DNA of 19,339 nt from Dunaliella salina (taxonomy: Eukaryota; Chlorophyta; Chlorophyceae; Chlamydomonadales; Dunaliellaceae), in contig MU069757.1 of NCBI GenBank assembly GCA_002284615.2, forward strand, positions 127,107-146,445. Reading direction: 5' to 3'. Positions 7,906 to 15,931 of this stretch are shown in pieces. The number at the start of each line of letters is the position of its first letter. Position 1 is the stretch's first letter. The notes beneath the pieces are model-generated. The model saw only the letters and a list, made by a program, of their open reading frames with translations. It was not told the DNA's origin and made no database searches. The position numbers and the translations under genes are program-made.

Positions 7906-8320
7906 TTCCCATTTGGGATGCCATCAGATCATTTTGCAATCTTCAGAGAAGTTGATCATTTCCGCTTTTTGGGGGGCTGGTAGCGGGGCGCACGCAGGGC
8001 AGTCTCAGTGCTCATTTGTTTGGTCCAGTGCTCGGTCATTTTGGGAGCATGCTTTGACATGTGTAAGACAGTCCCAGTGGTATGTGCAGTGGCAGGTATC
8101 ACAGGTGGGCATATCGTCATGGATTTGACTTTCAAAGGTGTGTTCTTTGCTTAATGGGCCCCAGCAGAGCTGGCAATATGGGTATAGTTTAGTTCTTCTT
8201 GGTATGTGTTTTGAATAGGCCACTTTCAGCCCATCATTTTTGAGAATGGGCTAGGCCCACTTTTCAAAGGTGAGGGGGTGCCATTGCACTTTGTATTGGA
8301 CTTGCAGCTTTTCTTGTGAG
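7906..8320 (-). pseudogene. PHD-type zinc finger flanked by WHPxxE motifs (A4)
   Basis: The minus-strand frame gives YCQLC, then after 20 residues CDTCHCTYHWDC, a C-x2-C-x20-C-x2-C-x4-H-x2-C spacing like the first half of a PHD/RING finger, with a further Cys six residues on. Just upstream in the same frame is VQYKVQWHPLTFEKW (8263-8300) with one TAG stop. Downstream of the finger is WHPKWE (7906-7923), just after a TGA. The two W-H-P-x-(W/F)-E motifs look like a repeated, chromodomain-like module (Lys/Trp...WE), but that is a guess. PHD fingers and chromodomains bind histone tails, which in an element could guide insertion to chromatin. Confidence 0.5.
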
Positions 8321-8417
8321 GACCTCTTATATTTCCGTAAACGTTGCCCAATATTTTTTGGATCTCATGGATCTCTTATATTTCTGTGAATGTTGCCCAA
8401 TATTTTTTGGACCTCAT
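8321..8417. repeat. 49-bp tandem duplication inside A4
   Basis: Two units start at 8321 and 8370. Both read CTCTTATATTTC near the start and GTTGCCCAATATTTTTTGGA near the end, with five or six differences. They lie between the linker and the PHD segment and add length to the polyprotein region without any recognised motif. Confidence 0.8.
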
Positions 8418-8586
8418 GGTCAAAGCGGAAAATGGTGTTGCTCGCTTCAACTGCACTTAACGCAGAGGCCTTATTCTGTTTACAATTCCAGAGCCACTGG
8501 GGAACATCAGTGCCTGGTGTGTTTGGAGGTAGAGGACAAGGGGTTATCGTGGGTTGTGTGTTATGCTCAAGGAGTTTTGTTGGGTC

Positions 8587-9269
8587 TCAGCCCCCTCCGG
8601 GCCTCCTGCTCCCGATTCGTGGGGTCTGAATGGGCTCTGGGGATAGGCCCGGTGGGGGGGGTGTAGAGAGGGGTTGAGTGGGGTGTAAGTTATGTGCATG
8701 TGCTTGCGGCTGTTCTGCATTGGAATTGTTTCTTTTGCGAGTGCGTCTGTTTTGGCACCAGTGAACCTCTGTCTGATGTAGACAGTTTGGGGGAGGGCTG
8801 TCTTGGCTACAGGGGAAAATGTTTTCTACTTCCATATCTTGAGCATCGAAGGGGGGTTGCCATAATTTGTGAATTTAGGATGTATGTGTGTGTGAGGGGA
8901 ATGACCCGTATTGTGTGGGTTGAAGTTGTGGGGGTTTGGGGGAGCATGGCCTATGTAGAGCTTTTTCCAGTTCCAGCCTGTTAGTGTATGTTCTGTTTTC
9001 AACGATTCTGCATATGCTGTATTATCTATACGGCGTGATTCAGGGGTTTCATTGGTTGAGCTGTCTTGGCTCTGTATGATTGTGTTGATGAGGTCAGGCC
9101 TGAACTCAGTCAGGTTATGGGTGTTGAGAGTATGGGAGAGCCTATTAAGGGCCACAATATGCTTGGTCTTAACCTTGCGGCCAAACAGGGAAGTGAGTTT
9201 GTTCCCATCAATAATGTGTGTGAGGTTGTCACTGAGCAGTGCTGAGAGCCTGTATATTCCTATTTCCAT
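8587..9269 (-). pseudogene. Linker region after the RT thumb (A4)
   Basis: Two overlapping minus-strand frames. The first (8826-9269) starts MEIGIYRLSALLSDNL and contains NRLSHTLNTHNLTEFRPDL. The second (8587-8835) is rich in Pro, His, Gln and Asn and is probably a disordered linker. They continue from the RT thumb and lead to the PHD segment, with a frameshift at 8826-8835. No catalytic motif is visible. The RPD in this segment lacks a downstream ExK and is not the nuclease motif. Confidence 0.5.
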
Positions 9270-9337
9270 GAGGGCAAAGGTGCAGTGACAGGCTCAGGTT
9301 TTAAGGGTGGGTTTCATTGGCATTGAGAGGACATGTA

Positions 9338-9990
9338 TTATAGGAGTGATGCTAGAGAGGAGGTAGGGTGCTCCATGAAAGGAGATGTTGAGAGCACTGT
9401 TGTTGATGCAGAGGTACTACCTAACACGGAGCATGTAGGGTAATTGCTTGAGGATGAAGCTGGAGGTTTGGTGATATGGGTTGATGCTCCTGAGTACATA
9501 GTGCACACGTGTCTCAGTCGGTGGATTTGAGATTCCAGCATTGGCTGGGTGACCCGGCCGTGTCTACCAGTGTTATTGAGGCTGGTGGTGAGGGCCGTCG
9601 CGCATCTTGCATTATACTCTACTGCAATGGATGTACAACCAAGACCATAGTCAAATTTGTCTTTCCGCAGGATGGCTTTGGCAGTGGTATGCCAGAAATT
9701 GTACCTCTGTTTGATAGTGTTGAGGATAAGTTTGTTCCAGCACACAAGTTCATTCTGTGGGCAGGGTGTTATTGGAAAGGCATACGCAATGCTGGGAATG
9801 ATGGCTGTACGAATTATACCCGTTGTTTGCTTGGGAGTGGCAAAAGAGCAGTGACGTTAGGAATGTGCAAGGCCTTTTGACTGGTGCAAAATACAGGAAA
9901 GAAACGTGTATGCTGGGTAATAGCCAACGTGAACTAAAGGAGAGGTCCAGTGGTCAGCCATGAAACTGAGAGTGAGTCCCAAAAAGGTTT
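9338..9990 (-). pseudogene. Reverse transcriptase C-terminal part and thumb (A4)
   Basis: The minus strand encodes FLGLTLSF at about 9961-9988, the motif that follows the RT catalytic core in LINEs. After a frameshift come ATPKQTTGIIRTAIIPSIAY, CPQNELVCWNKLILNTIKQR, FGLGC-like YGLGCTSIAVEYNARCATAL, and LNNTGRHGRVTQPML. This matches the thumb/connection region of LINE reverse transcriptases, with its D-x-x-GLG and LND-x-GR-x-G patterns. The YxDD catalytic box lies further upstream and is missing. The frame is broken by a TAA near 9860. This fragment ties the downstream modules to an RT-bearing element. Confidence 0.7.
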
Positions 9991-10290
9991 AGAATGTTTA
10001 CAAGGGAACATAACCTGCTGCCAGATAGTTTGGCTGCTTGGTGTGCTGAAAGAAATCCACAAGCTCAGAGATGAAGCAACAAGTCTGAGTATCTAGGTAT
10101 TGGAAAATGAAGAGCTACGTCCAGAGAGCAAGAATCAGGAAAAAGACAGATCATGTATTATCTGACACTACTATGTGAGCAGGAAAGGCAGCAAAAAGAT
10201 GTGCACACTTTCTTCTAAGACAACATAGGAAGAAGACAAGGGCAGAGAAAGATGACGTGCTTTTTGTTCTGCCATTGTTTTGGAACACAT
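9991..10290. other. Spacer between the 5' ends of A4 and A5
   Basis: No gene recognised. The stretch at 10019-10053 resembles 19224-19259 (CCAG, TAGTTT, GCTGCT, GGT and TGAAA in the same order), so it carries a dispersed repeat. Confidence 0.55.
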
Positions 10291-10376
10291 GTTCTGAAAG
10301 ACACCGTTCTGCCACATGTTCAACCACCTGTCCAGGATTCAGCAACTGAAATTCTGGGATTGCTCTCCCTTCAAAT

Positions 10377-11090
10377 TTGACGGCCCAACAAAAAAATCTT
10401 TCAGCCAAGAACAAAAAGCTCCACACTTCCAACACGCTTATCACACCTCACCACATCCAATTAGCCCTGCATAAATGGTGCATGGTCTCAACAGAAAGAT
10501 TTTCCAACCCCCTTGAATTTGGCGAGACCTACAACACCTATTTCAGCACACACAGCCGAGACCAGGTCTTTGGAGCGCACACAGACGCCCTCTTTGTGCG
10601 CTACACTGGCTTCTCCTTCTGCCATCCCCCACATGACGATGGAACAATGTTTAAACTCCTGCGCCACGCAGTGCACTCCTCCCTCCAAACCACAGATCCA
10701 GTTGCCACCTTCATGCTCCTGCCCCACTGGAGAAGCTTCAGCTGTAATGCTTATATAAGCTGGCTTACCCAGTACCCACACCTTGCAAAAGTGCTTGCCA
10801 CATTCCCTGCCAGAAACATCCAATTCCAGGCACCACAATACTGGTTTGATGCCATACTCAGTCACACTCCACCTTCATATCCTATGCAACTTGTCGTTGT
10901 GTGAAACCCTAATGCTAGAGTAACGCTAGATAGCGCAAACAAAGACTGGTTTGACCTTCTCCGACAAGATGCTCCGGCTGACTGGATACCCCTGGATCCT
11001 CCAAATCCTGCCACGCCACAGCGTACCCAACAACACCTAGCATCAAACACTAGGAAGGATAATTCCAATCACTTCCCCCTGACATTCATA
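10377..11090 (+). pseudogene. PCIF1-like methyltransferase-type domain (A5)
   Basis: The plus-strand frame runs from 10377 to a TGA at 10902-10904. In A4 the same codon is Trp (VVVWNPN), so a single TGG-to-TGA change truncates the copy. The rest of the domain continues in frame to about 11090 (NPNARVTLDSANKDWF and onward). Key stretches are RFSNPLEFGETYN, QVFGAHTDAL, GFSFCHPPHDDGTM and FMLLPHWRSF. The HPPH tetrapeptide stands where PCIF1-family enzymes have NPPF. Comparison with A4 shows many third-position changes and a conserved core, so the domain was probably under selection in the parent lineage. Confidence 0.5.
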
Positions 11091-11139
11091 GCTGCTCACA
11101 CAAGTGCCTTCAGGCAAGGACAGCCTTCATCCCTGACAA

Positions 11140-11968
11140 CTACACAGAAATGTTCACACCTAAATCAAGGACCGGAGGGAAATCACCTACACCAACGGCA
11201 GTGTAATTAAACAAAAAGATAATCATTATGATGACTCCCCACCATGATGACTCCCCACCACTTTCCGGCTCAGGCATTCACAAACTGGGAAGGGACACAG
11301 CTCCACCCTTCCAGCACTTGAAACTGCACATAAAACCTAACGGCCATGGGCCCACCAACACCATCGCTACAGCAGGACTTGTGGATATCCTTGTGGCACT
11401 TCAACACGAGCAAACTCAAATTGCCATTAACAGTGTATCCTGCCTCTCACAAATTTCTAAGCAAACCCTGAATCCGATGCGCGTGAGGTATCACCTACAC
11501 ACAGAGCTCATTCATGCAATATCAACCATATCAGAACACTCCCCTCACCCTATTCATTTCTACAGAGTCAAAGCCCCCTCTGGCATTGTAGGGAATGAGG
11601 GGGCTGATGCTTGCGCTCGCACCGCAGCCCTCTCAGACACCATAGACATTGCATTTCCAGATGCCAGAGAACCATTTCACAATTTTTACTGGTCTTCATT
11701 GAAGACCTCTTCCTCACGAGATGATGGCATACACCGCTCCAACGCTTTCCCGATGCATTACCTCACCAACCTGAACGACAAACGTAAAGCACACATGCAC
11801 AAAAAACACAAGCTTGGCTCTGCTGACGCCTCTGGCTATTACTACCAGAGATGGCAGCAACTTAATGATGCCATACCACCAACTACCATTGCAAATACTG
11901 AATCTCGCAACCCAACCTCTCAACTTGCAAACAAAGAGATCAGCAAAAAATCCAAAAAATACCCTTAA
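11140..11968 (+). pseudogene. RNase H domain (A5)
   Basis: REITYTNGSVIKQK near 11180 corresponds to the first catalytic strand, with Asn where Asp is expected. TAGLVDILVAL has Gly for the catalytic Glu, AINSVS has Asn for the second Asp, and GNEGADACAR keeps the last Asp. The Gly and the second Asn are shared with A4. A frameshifting deletion of about 10 bp at ~11950 ends the frame early (after NKEIS), where A4 reads on through SFWKNAKNTLKQQ. A short in-frame duplication, ATGATGACTCCCCACC, lies at 11228-11255. Confidence 0.75.
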
Positions 11969-12533
11969 ACAGCAAACCAATATAATGAAGTATTGTACAG
12001 ACACACTGTACGATCAGAGTCATGCCTTCAAATTCAACTCTTCCAGTAATGGAAGATGCCCACTATGTTATAATATGGACAATATTGACCATATACTCCT
12101 CAGGTGTACATACTCAACAATGAGCAGGATGCACAACAACAGACACACTGCAGCCCTAAGTCTTTGTGTAAAAGCCCTCAGTAAAGGCTGGTATGGCTCA
12201 TCCCTTATTGGCATGGATGGCTGCAGTAACGAGAGACTCCTGGATCAGGGCTTGCAGGTCCCTGAAAACATGCCAAGGGCTATTCCAGGCTGGGTTTTTC
12301 CTAATGGTACTTGCTTCCCTGCCCAGCACCAAACCCGCCCTGATGCTATCTTTGTGCGCCCTTTTCTAGGCAGACAAATTCACCTTGATCCTTCCAAGAT
12401 CCCTCCTCAAGACAGGGACATACATCTTGTGGAAATAAAATTCTGTCCCGACACAAATCCCTTCATCACTCTTGAACGTTCAAGTTCGTTTACGTGCAGT
12501 GACCCAACATTCTCACACCACAACCAGACTTAA
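11950..12533 (+). pseudogene. CCHC knuckle and RPD/ExK endonuclease (A5)
   Basis: This frame, open from 11814, carries KNTLKQQTNIMKYCTDTLY, the knuckle CPLC-x7-H-x4-C (GRCPLCYNMDNIDHILLRC), then RH, GIGMDG-like IGMDGCSNERLLDQG and PGWVFPNGTC. RPDAIFV follows with Asp at 12342-12344, then HLVEIKFC with Glu at 12432-12434 and Lys at 12438-12440. The D-x29-E-x-K spacing fits a PD-(D/E)XK enzyme, and all three residues are intact. In LINEs such a nuclease nicks the target strand that primes reverse transcription. The frame shifts at about 12480, before the C-terminal segment. Confidence 0.7.
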
Positions 12534-12861
12534 AACCCGCAGCCCCAGAAATCCAAACAGGAATAACAAAGTGACTTCACACATCATCCTGATTGGTGTG
12601 GCCAGTACCATTTACAATGACTTTACAATCACACCCCTTATAAATCTGGGCTTGACTAAACAAAAAGCCAAATCACTAGCAGCCGAGATTAGGGACCATG
12701 CCATCCAAAGATGAACCACTATCAAAAACACCAGACACGCTCTTTGCTATCAGGGGGCTTCTGGGAGGGGGTTTGCTGGACGCGCGGTGGCGGAGGATGG
12801 GAGGAGGAGAGTCCGGGCATCAAGAGGCATGGCTAGCAGCATCCCTCCAGATTTCCACTAG
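12481..12861 (+). pseudogene. C-terminal segment of family A polyprotein (A5)
   Basis: In two frames the segment encodes TRLKTRSPRNPNRNNK, HIILIGVASTIYND, INLGLTK and IRDHAIQR, then a Gly-rich stretch, and ends SIPPDFH with TAG at 12859-12861. That is a mutated form of the NPPDPH ending. A TGA in the middle (12714) interrupts it. No known domain matches, but the segment is conserved in every family A and B copy in the window, so it is likely the C-terminal cap of the nuclease fold. Confidence 0.65.
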
Positions 12862-13246
12862 ATCTGTTTCTGGCTCTCTCCTAGGCTAGCTGTGTCTATT
12901 GTAGGTCTGAGGGCCTTATGGTGAGGCCACTGCTACCTTGCTAGCCTGCTAGCTTGTTAGGTAGTGGACCTTCCCTTAATGCACACGGCCTCTGGCTTGC
13001 ATAGACTTTTCTTTTCTTTTCTTTTCTTTTCTTAAACACATAAATCACATTGAGGTGCATGTCCATATATATGCCAATGAGAAGTTTCAACTCGAAGTTT
13101 GTGGGCGTGCAACAGGAAGTGAGCAATATTTCTCTGCACATGCCTACCTGAGTCCAGATAAAGATACCTAGGAGTATGAAGAGGTTAGCCAAAAGCAGAA
13201 TTATGCCTGAAGGGAAGTGCTATCCAGTTGTGGTACTTAGATAACT

Positions 13247-13700
13247 TTTTAAATAAACACCATGTTCAGCCTGATCCTCAGTTGGCCACACGCTCCTATG
13301 CCTTTTCCGTAAGTCAACCACAAAATCATTTATGGAAATGGGCTGGCCTGAGTACACGCAATGTGTGAAGCAGTTGCGCCTGTCCAATCCCTGAAAAGCA
13401 GATATGAACTCTGATGCCCAGCACTTTTTAGGGTTATTACTCATGTCAATATCCGCTCCAAGCACCCTCTGTAAAGTAGCGCTGCTGCAGGCAAGGAAGG
13501 CATTATAAAATTTGACAGCAGCTCGAAACCTATATAATTGTAATGGTTGAAACCCATATTCACGCAGCACAGACCAATTTGGTGTAGTCGTTTTCACTCC
13601 AAGAGTTCGCTTTAGTAAACATTGGTGTACATTCTGCAACGCGCCTAATCTGGCAACATCCAGCCAAAAAAGGTGCACACATATGCTCAGAGGCAAGGGG
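13247..13700 (-). pseudogene. C-terminal RT region of an unrelated LINE (copy D)
   Basis: The minus strand encodes LQNVHQCLLKRTLGVKTTTP, NWSVLREYGFQPLQLYRFRA, and then an Ala/Leu-rich helix and CWASEFISAF. The pattern of LKR-x-LGV, TP-x-W-x-VL-x-E-x-G and P-x-x-x-Y is typical of the region after the RT thumb in L1-like and other plant and algal LINEs. It has no similarity to the family A thumb at 9338-9990. The open frame extends past both ends, but its N-terminal 35 residues come from the neighbouring tail of element E. The RT core is missing. Confidence 0.6.
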
Positions 13701-13727
13701 GTTAAAGTCCCAAAGGAGTAGAGTGAA

Positions 13728-13790
13728 GAATAGAAAAGAAAGGCAAGACCGCACAAGCCGCGGGTTCAGCTGCCTGCAGGAAAGTTCCCC
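13728..13790 (-). mobile_element. 3' end of a third LINE-like family (E)
   Basis: On the minus strand a stem-loop CCGC-GGCTTGT-GCGG (plus-strand 13749-13763) is followed by a TTTC-rich tail at about 13729-13742. The layout, and a GGCTTG in the loop, resemble the ends of families A and B, but the rest differs. The 5' limit is unknown. Confidence 0.45.
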
Positions 13791-13799
13791 AAGCAAACA

Positions 13800-14067
13800 A
13801 GCCCGCTAGGGATCACTCACCACTGAAGCTCATAGGCCTATAAAAAGATTAAGCAAGTCCATGCCTCTACAACCCTAATAGACCACCCTCTTCACCCTCG
13901 CATTGGGCACTGCGCAGAGTGAGGGGCAGTAGAGAGCTGGGAAGCAGCACGACTCTGGCAACCCCAAGATTTGGATGTGCGACACGGTAGTGTTCACTTG
14001 GTAGGAGTACTGTCACGCACTGTCACGGTGACACAGTGTCACATTATAGATGCAAGGCCAGGTGAAA
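13800..14067. other. Unassigned region with a TGTCAC cluster
   Basis: No gene recognised. TGTCAC occurs at 14011, 14021 and 14037, and its inverse GTGACA at 14028. The second and the inverse form a perfect 13-base palindrome centred on G14027. Confidence 0.5.
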
Positions 14068-14147
14068 GAGAAGATAAAGAAAAAGAAAAAGAAAAAGAGA
14101 AATGACTTAGGCAGAGAAACTCTCCCTACATCAATTAAGGGAGCTGT
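14068..14147 (-). mobile_element. Family B LINE 3' end (B2)
   Basis: On the minus strand it reads CCCTTAATTGATGTAGGGAG, then the stem TAGG-GAGA / TCTC-TG-CCTA and a tail of TTTTTC units (14069-14099). AGGTGAAA at 14060-14067 recurs at 14537-14544. If that is the target-site duplication, the copy would reach 14536, but I find no NPPDPH-type ending in the region, so only the 3' end is claimed. Confidence 0.7.
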
Positions 14148-14944
14148 GCAATAAACTCCAAGTTGCAGAGAAAACTCCTTACACAATACTCTAGAGATCT
14201 GGGGTGGGTGGAACTATCTCCACTACTAGATGGGTAGTACCCAAGCACTTGCCCTGTTCAGGAAACTAGGGATTGAACAGGAGGCAGCAAGAAGCATAAG
14301 TTTTGGAACTCAAGGGTCTACCTCTGTAAAAGCTATATATTTGGAATCCTTACATCAAGAGCTATCGATTGGTATGCGCATAGGTCCAATCGAAGCAGGT
14401 GGGGGGTGGTGGGTGGTTGAGGGGGAGTTTGACTTTTTGGGACTCCCCCTCCCAGGGCCATTTCAACAGAATTCTAAAGACACCATTGGATTCCTGAGCT
14501 CAAGAACTGTCAATTGGCACTCTCTTTGAGCAAATTAGGTGAAAAGGGGGGTTTCTGTGCATGAATCAGAGTCAGTGCCAGATGCGCATGGGTGTGGGCA
14601 ACAGGTGGTGTGGAGGCAAACATGCAGCAACCCGGTTCAGACTTCCAGGGAAGTGACAAAGTTTAATGTGTTCGTGCATGGTGGAGTCAGAAAGACACTT
14701 CGTGGACTTGCAAGCCAGTTGTGGGTGCCCGCAAGGGTAGGCTTGCATGGGCGCCCACTCCTTAACTTTTGCCCCATAATTCTGTTCCAATCCGATGTTA
14801 CATTGTGCTGGGCTCGCAGATGGATGCAGGATTAAAAGAGGAACAGATTGGTACCCTCATTGTCTGGATTGGGGCACTGGGAGAAGGGTTTTGGGGGGTG
14901 GTGGGTGTGTCAAGGGGGTCTCACCCAAAAATTTGGCACGCTGT
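14148..14944. other. Region without a recognised gene, with a G-rich repeat pair
   Basis: Segments at about 14371-14427 and 14847-14927 resemble each other: both hold ATTGGTA, then TCCAATC or TGGATTG, then GGGGGGTGGTGGGTG and a G run. The part between them encodes no recognisable protein. Part of this may belong to longer B2 or B3 copies whose 5' ends I cannot place. Confidence 0.5.
14419..14451. other. Perfect 10-bp-stem hairpin
   Basis: GAGGGGGAGT (14419-14428) pairs with ACTCCCCCTC (14442-14451) across a 13-base loop. No T run follows it. The role is unknown. Confidence 0.7.
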
Positions 14945-15075
14945 CCAGAAAGAAAGAAAGAAAAGAAAAACTACGCAGGCAGTGAAAACACTCCCCACAT
15001 CAATTAAGGAAGAGGGGATGCCTAGGGCCGAGGCACCGTGTATCCTCTTCACCGAGAGAAAACAGAAGAAAGAAG

Positions 15076-15531
15076 TCAGTGGGGATCAGGAGGGTTACTA
15101 GCAGTATCCCGTGCCGTGCCTGACCTTGTTGAGAGTTGGAGATAGTTTTCTCAATAGCGCGTCTGGTGCTGGCAAGTTTGTAGGCGTACAGGACAGAATG
15201 AGCATGAAGCTTCCGAGCAAGCTTGGAGGCCTTGTAAGTGTCAAGACCAAGCTCCTTTAGAGGCTCCAATATGTGGGATGTAGATGACTCCTCCCACACC
15301 TAACAGGATAGTATGGAGGGTGACTTGAGCTGAGGCTCTAGAAAGATGACGACAAAGGTCGCGGTGCTGCTGCTTGGAGGCCTCAAGCTGGCTGTTGGGC
15401 CGTGTGTCCTCACAGTACTTGACTTCTACAAGGTGGATGTGTCTCTGATCTGGGTGGAGCTGACTGGGGTCACGAGCCTTGAATGTGGGTGAAGTGGCTG
15501 TGGCTGGCGCTAAGTCCTCCCTGTTTCCCAC
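15076..15531 (-). pseudogene. ExK half of nuclease and C-terminus (B3)
   Basis: The frame holds RHIHLVEVKYCEDTRP (E-x-K intact), SRASAQVTLHTILLGVGGVI, then after a frameshift near 15275 LEPLKELGLDT, KLARKLHAHSV and ASTRRAIEK. After another shift it ends SNPPDPH with TGA at 15076-15078. The ILLGVGG segment matches ILIGVAG of family A, which fixes the alignment of both families. The RPD half lies in 15585-15905. Confidence 0.75.
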
Positions 15532-15584
15532 GCGCCCCCCTGCACTTCTTAATTCATAATGCAGATTCGACCTAGACGCTCTTT

Positions 15585-15905
15585 TCAGAGAACAACTAAT
15601 AGAGCATCAGGCCGGCTGGAAGTGAGCCTATCCTTGTTAGGGAAGCAGCGTGGGAAAATATATTTAGGGAGGGTCCTATTGGTAGCGTGTTCTGGGATTT
15701 GCAAATCTTGCAAGGCAAGACGGTCTGCACTGCCAGTGTCCATGGAGGCAATACCTGCCCAAAGAGGGCCTTTGTTGATGACTTTTAGGAGAATTCTGCT
15801 GGCAATATTATGGCATGCTGTACAGTACTTTTTTCTACCCTCCTGGATTGGCACGCAAATTGTACATATGTGCGGCAGCTCCATGCCCATCCAGTGAAAT
15901 TGCAC
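15585..15905 (-). pseudogene. Segment from after the knuckle to RPD motif (B3)
   Basis: The minus strand encodes CTACHNIASRILLKVINKG, ASMDTGSADRLALQDLQIPE, LPKYIFPRCFPNKDR and TSSRPDALLV. It aligns with family A from RHNTTLSLCVK through IGMDG, PGWVFP and RPDAIFV. A histidine-asparagine pair (HN) matches the RHN motif of family A. The knuckle itself is missing or decayed at the 5' end. A stop and frameshift separate RPD from the ExK part. Confidence 0.7.
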
Positions 15906-15931
15906 ATGAACTTGCCTCGATCAGACATCCA

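Larger units (their letters stand above)
4221..9990 (-). mobile_element. Long family A LINE copy A4, RT end to (TTTTC)n tail
   Basis: This is the most complete element in the window, about 5.8 kb read on the minus strand. In order it holds the end of a reverse transcriptase, a Pro-rich linker, a PHD-type finger, an unknown domain, a PCIF1-like domain, RNase H with a CCHC knuckle, a restriction-like endonuclease, the 3' UTR, a stem-loop (4250-4269) and a T-rich tail (4221-4249). It lacks most of the reverse transcriptase and everything upstream. Stops and frameshifts separate most modules. Two insertions interrupt it: family B copy B1 at 7202-7306 and a hairpin-rich ~390-bp segment at about 4272-4662. 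The arrangement of RT, RNase H, CCHC and RPD endonuclease resembles Dualen/RandI-type LINEs. The 5' limit is where RT homology fades and is approximate. Confidence 0.8.
10291..13034 (+). mobile_element. Family A LINE copy A5, 5'-truncated, head to head with A4
   Basis: About 2.7 kb on the plus strand. It starts inside the domain upstream of the PCIF1-like module and runs through RNase H, the CCHC knuckle, the nuclease, the C-terminus, the 3' UTR, a stem-loop (12981-13003) and a (TTTTC)5 tail (13009-13033). AACACAT at 10284-10290 and 13035-13041 is a possible 7-bp target-site duplication. Compared with A4 it lacks B1, the hairpin array in the 3' UTR and a ~16-bp palindromic insertion at 6512-6527. 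Its nuclease is better preserved. Stops and frameshifts show that it is dead. Confidence 0.85.
14947..15905 (-). mobile_element. Family B LINE copy B3, nuclease end to tail
   Basis: The minus strand carries the region after the CCHC knuckle, the nuclease, the C-terminus, a ~100-base 3' UTR, a stem-loop with inner pairs AGTG / CACT (14981-14992) and a TTTC-type tail (14949-14969). The left flank of the tail is GCTGTCCAG. The 5' end is truncated near 15905-15929. I see no clear target-site duplication. The proteins are alignable to family A in order but differ strongly, so this is a separate lineage of the same element type. Confidence 0.8.
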
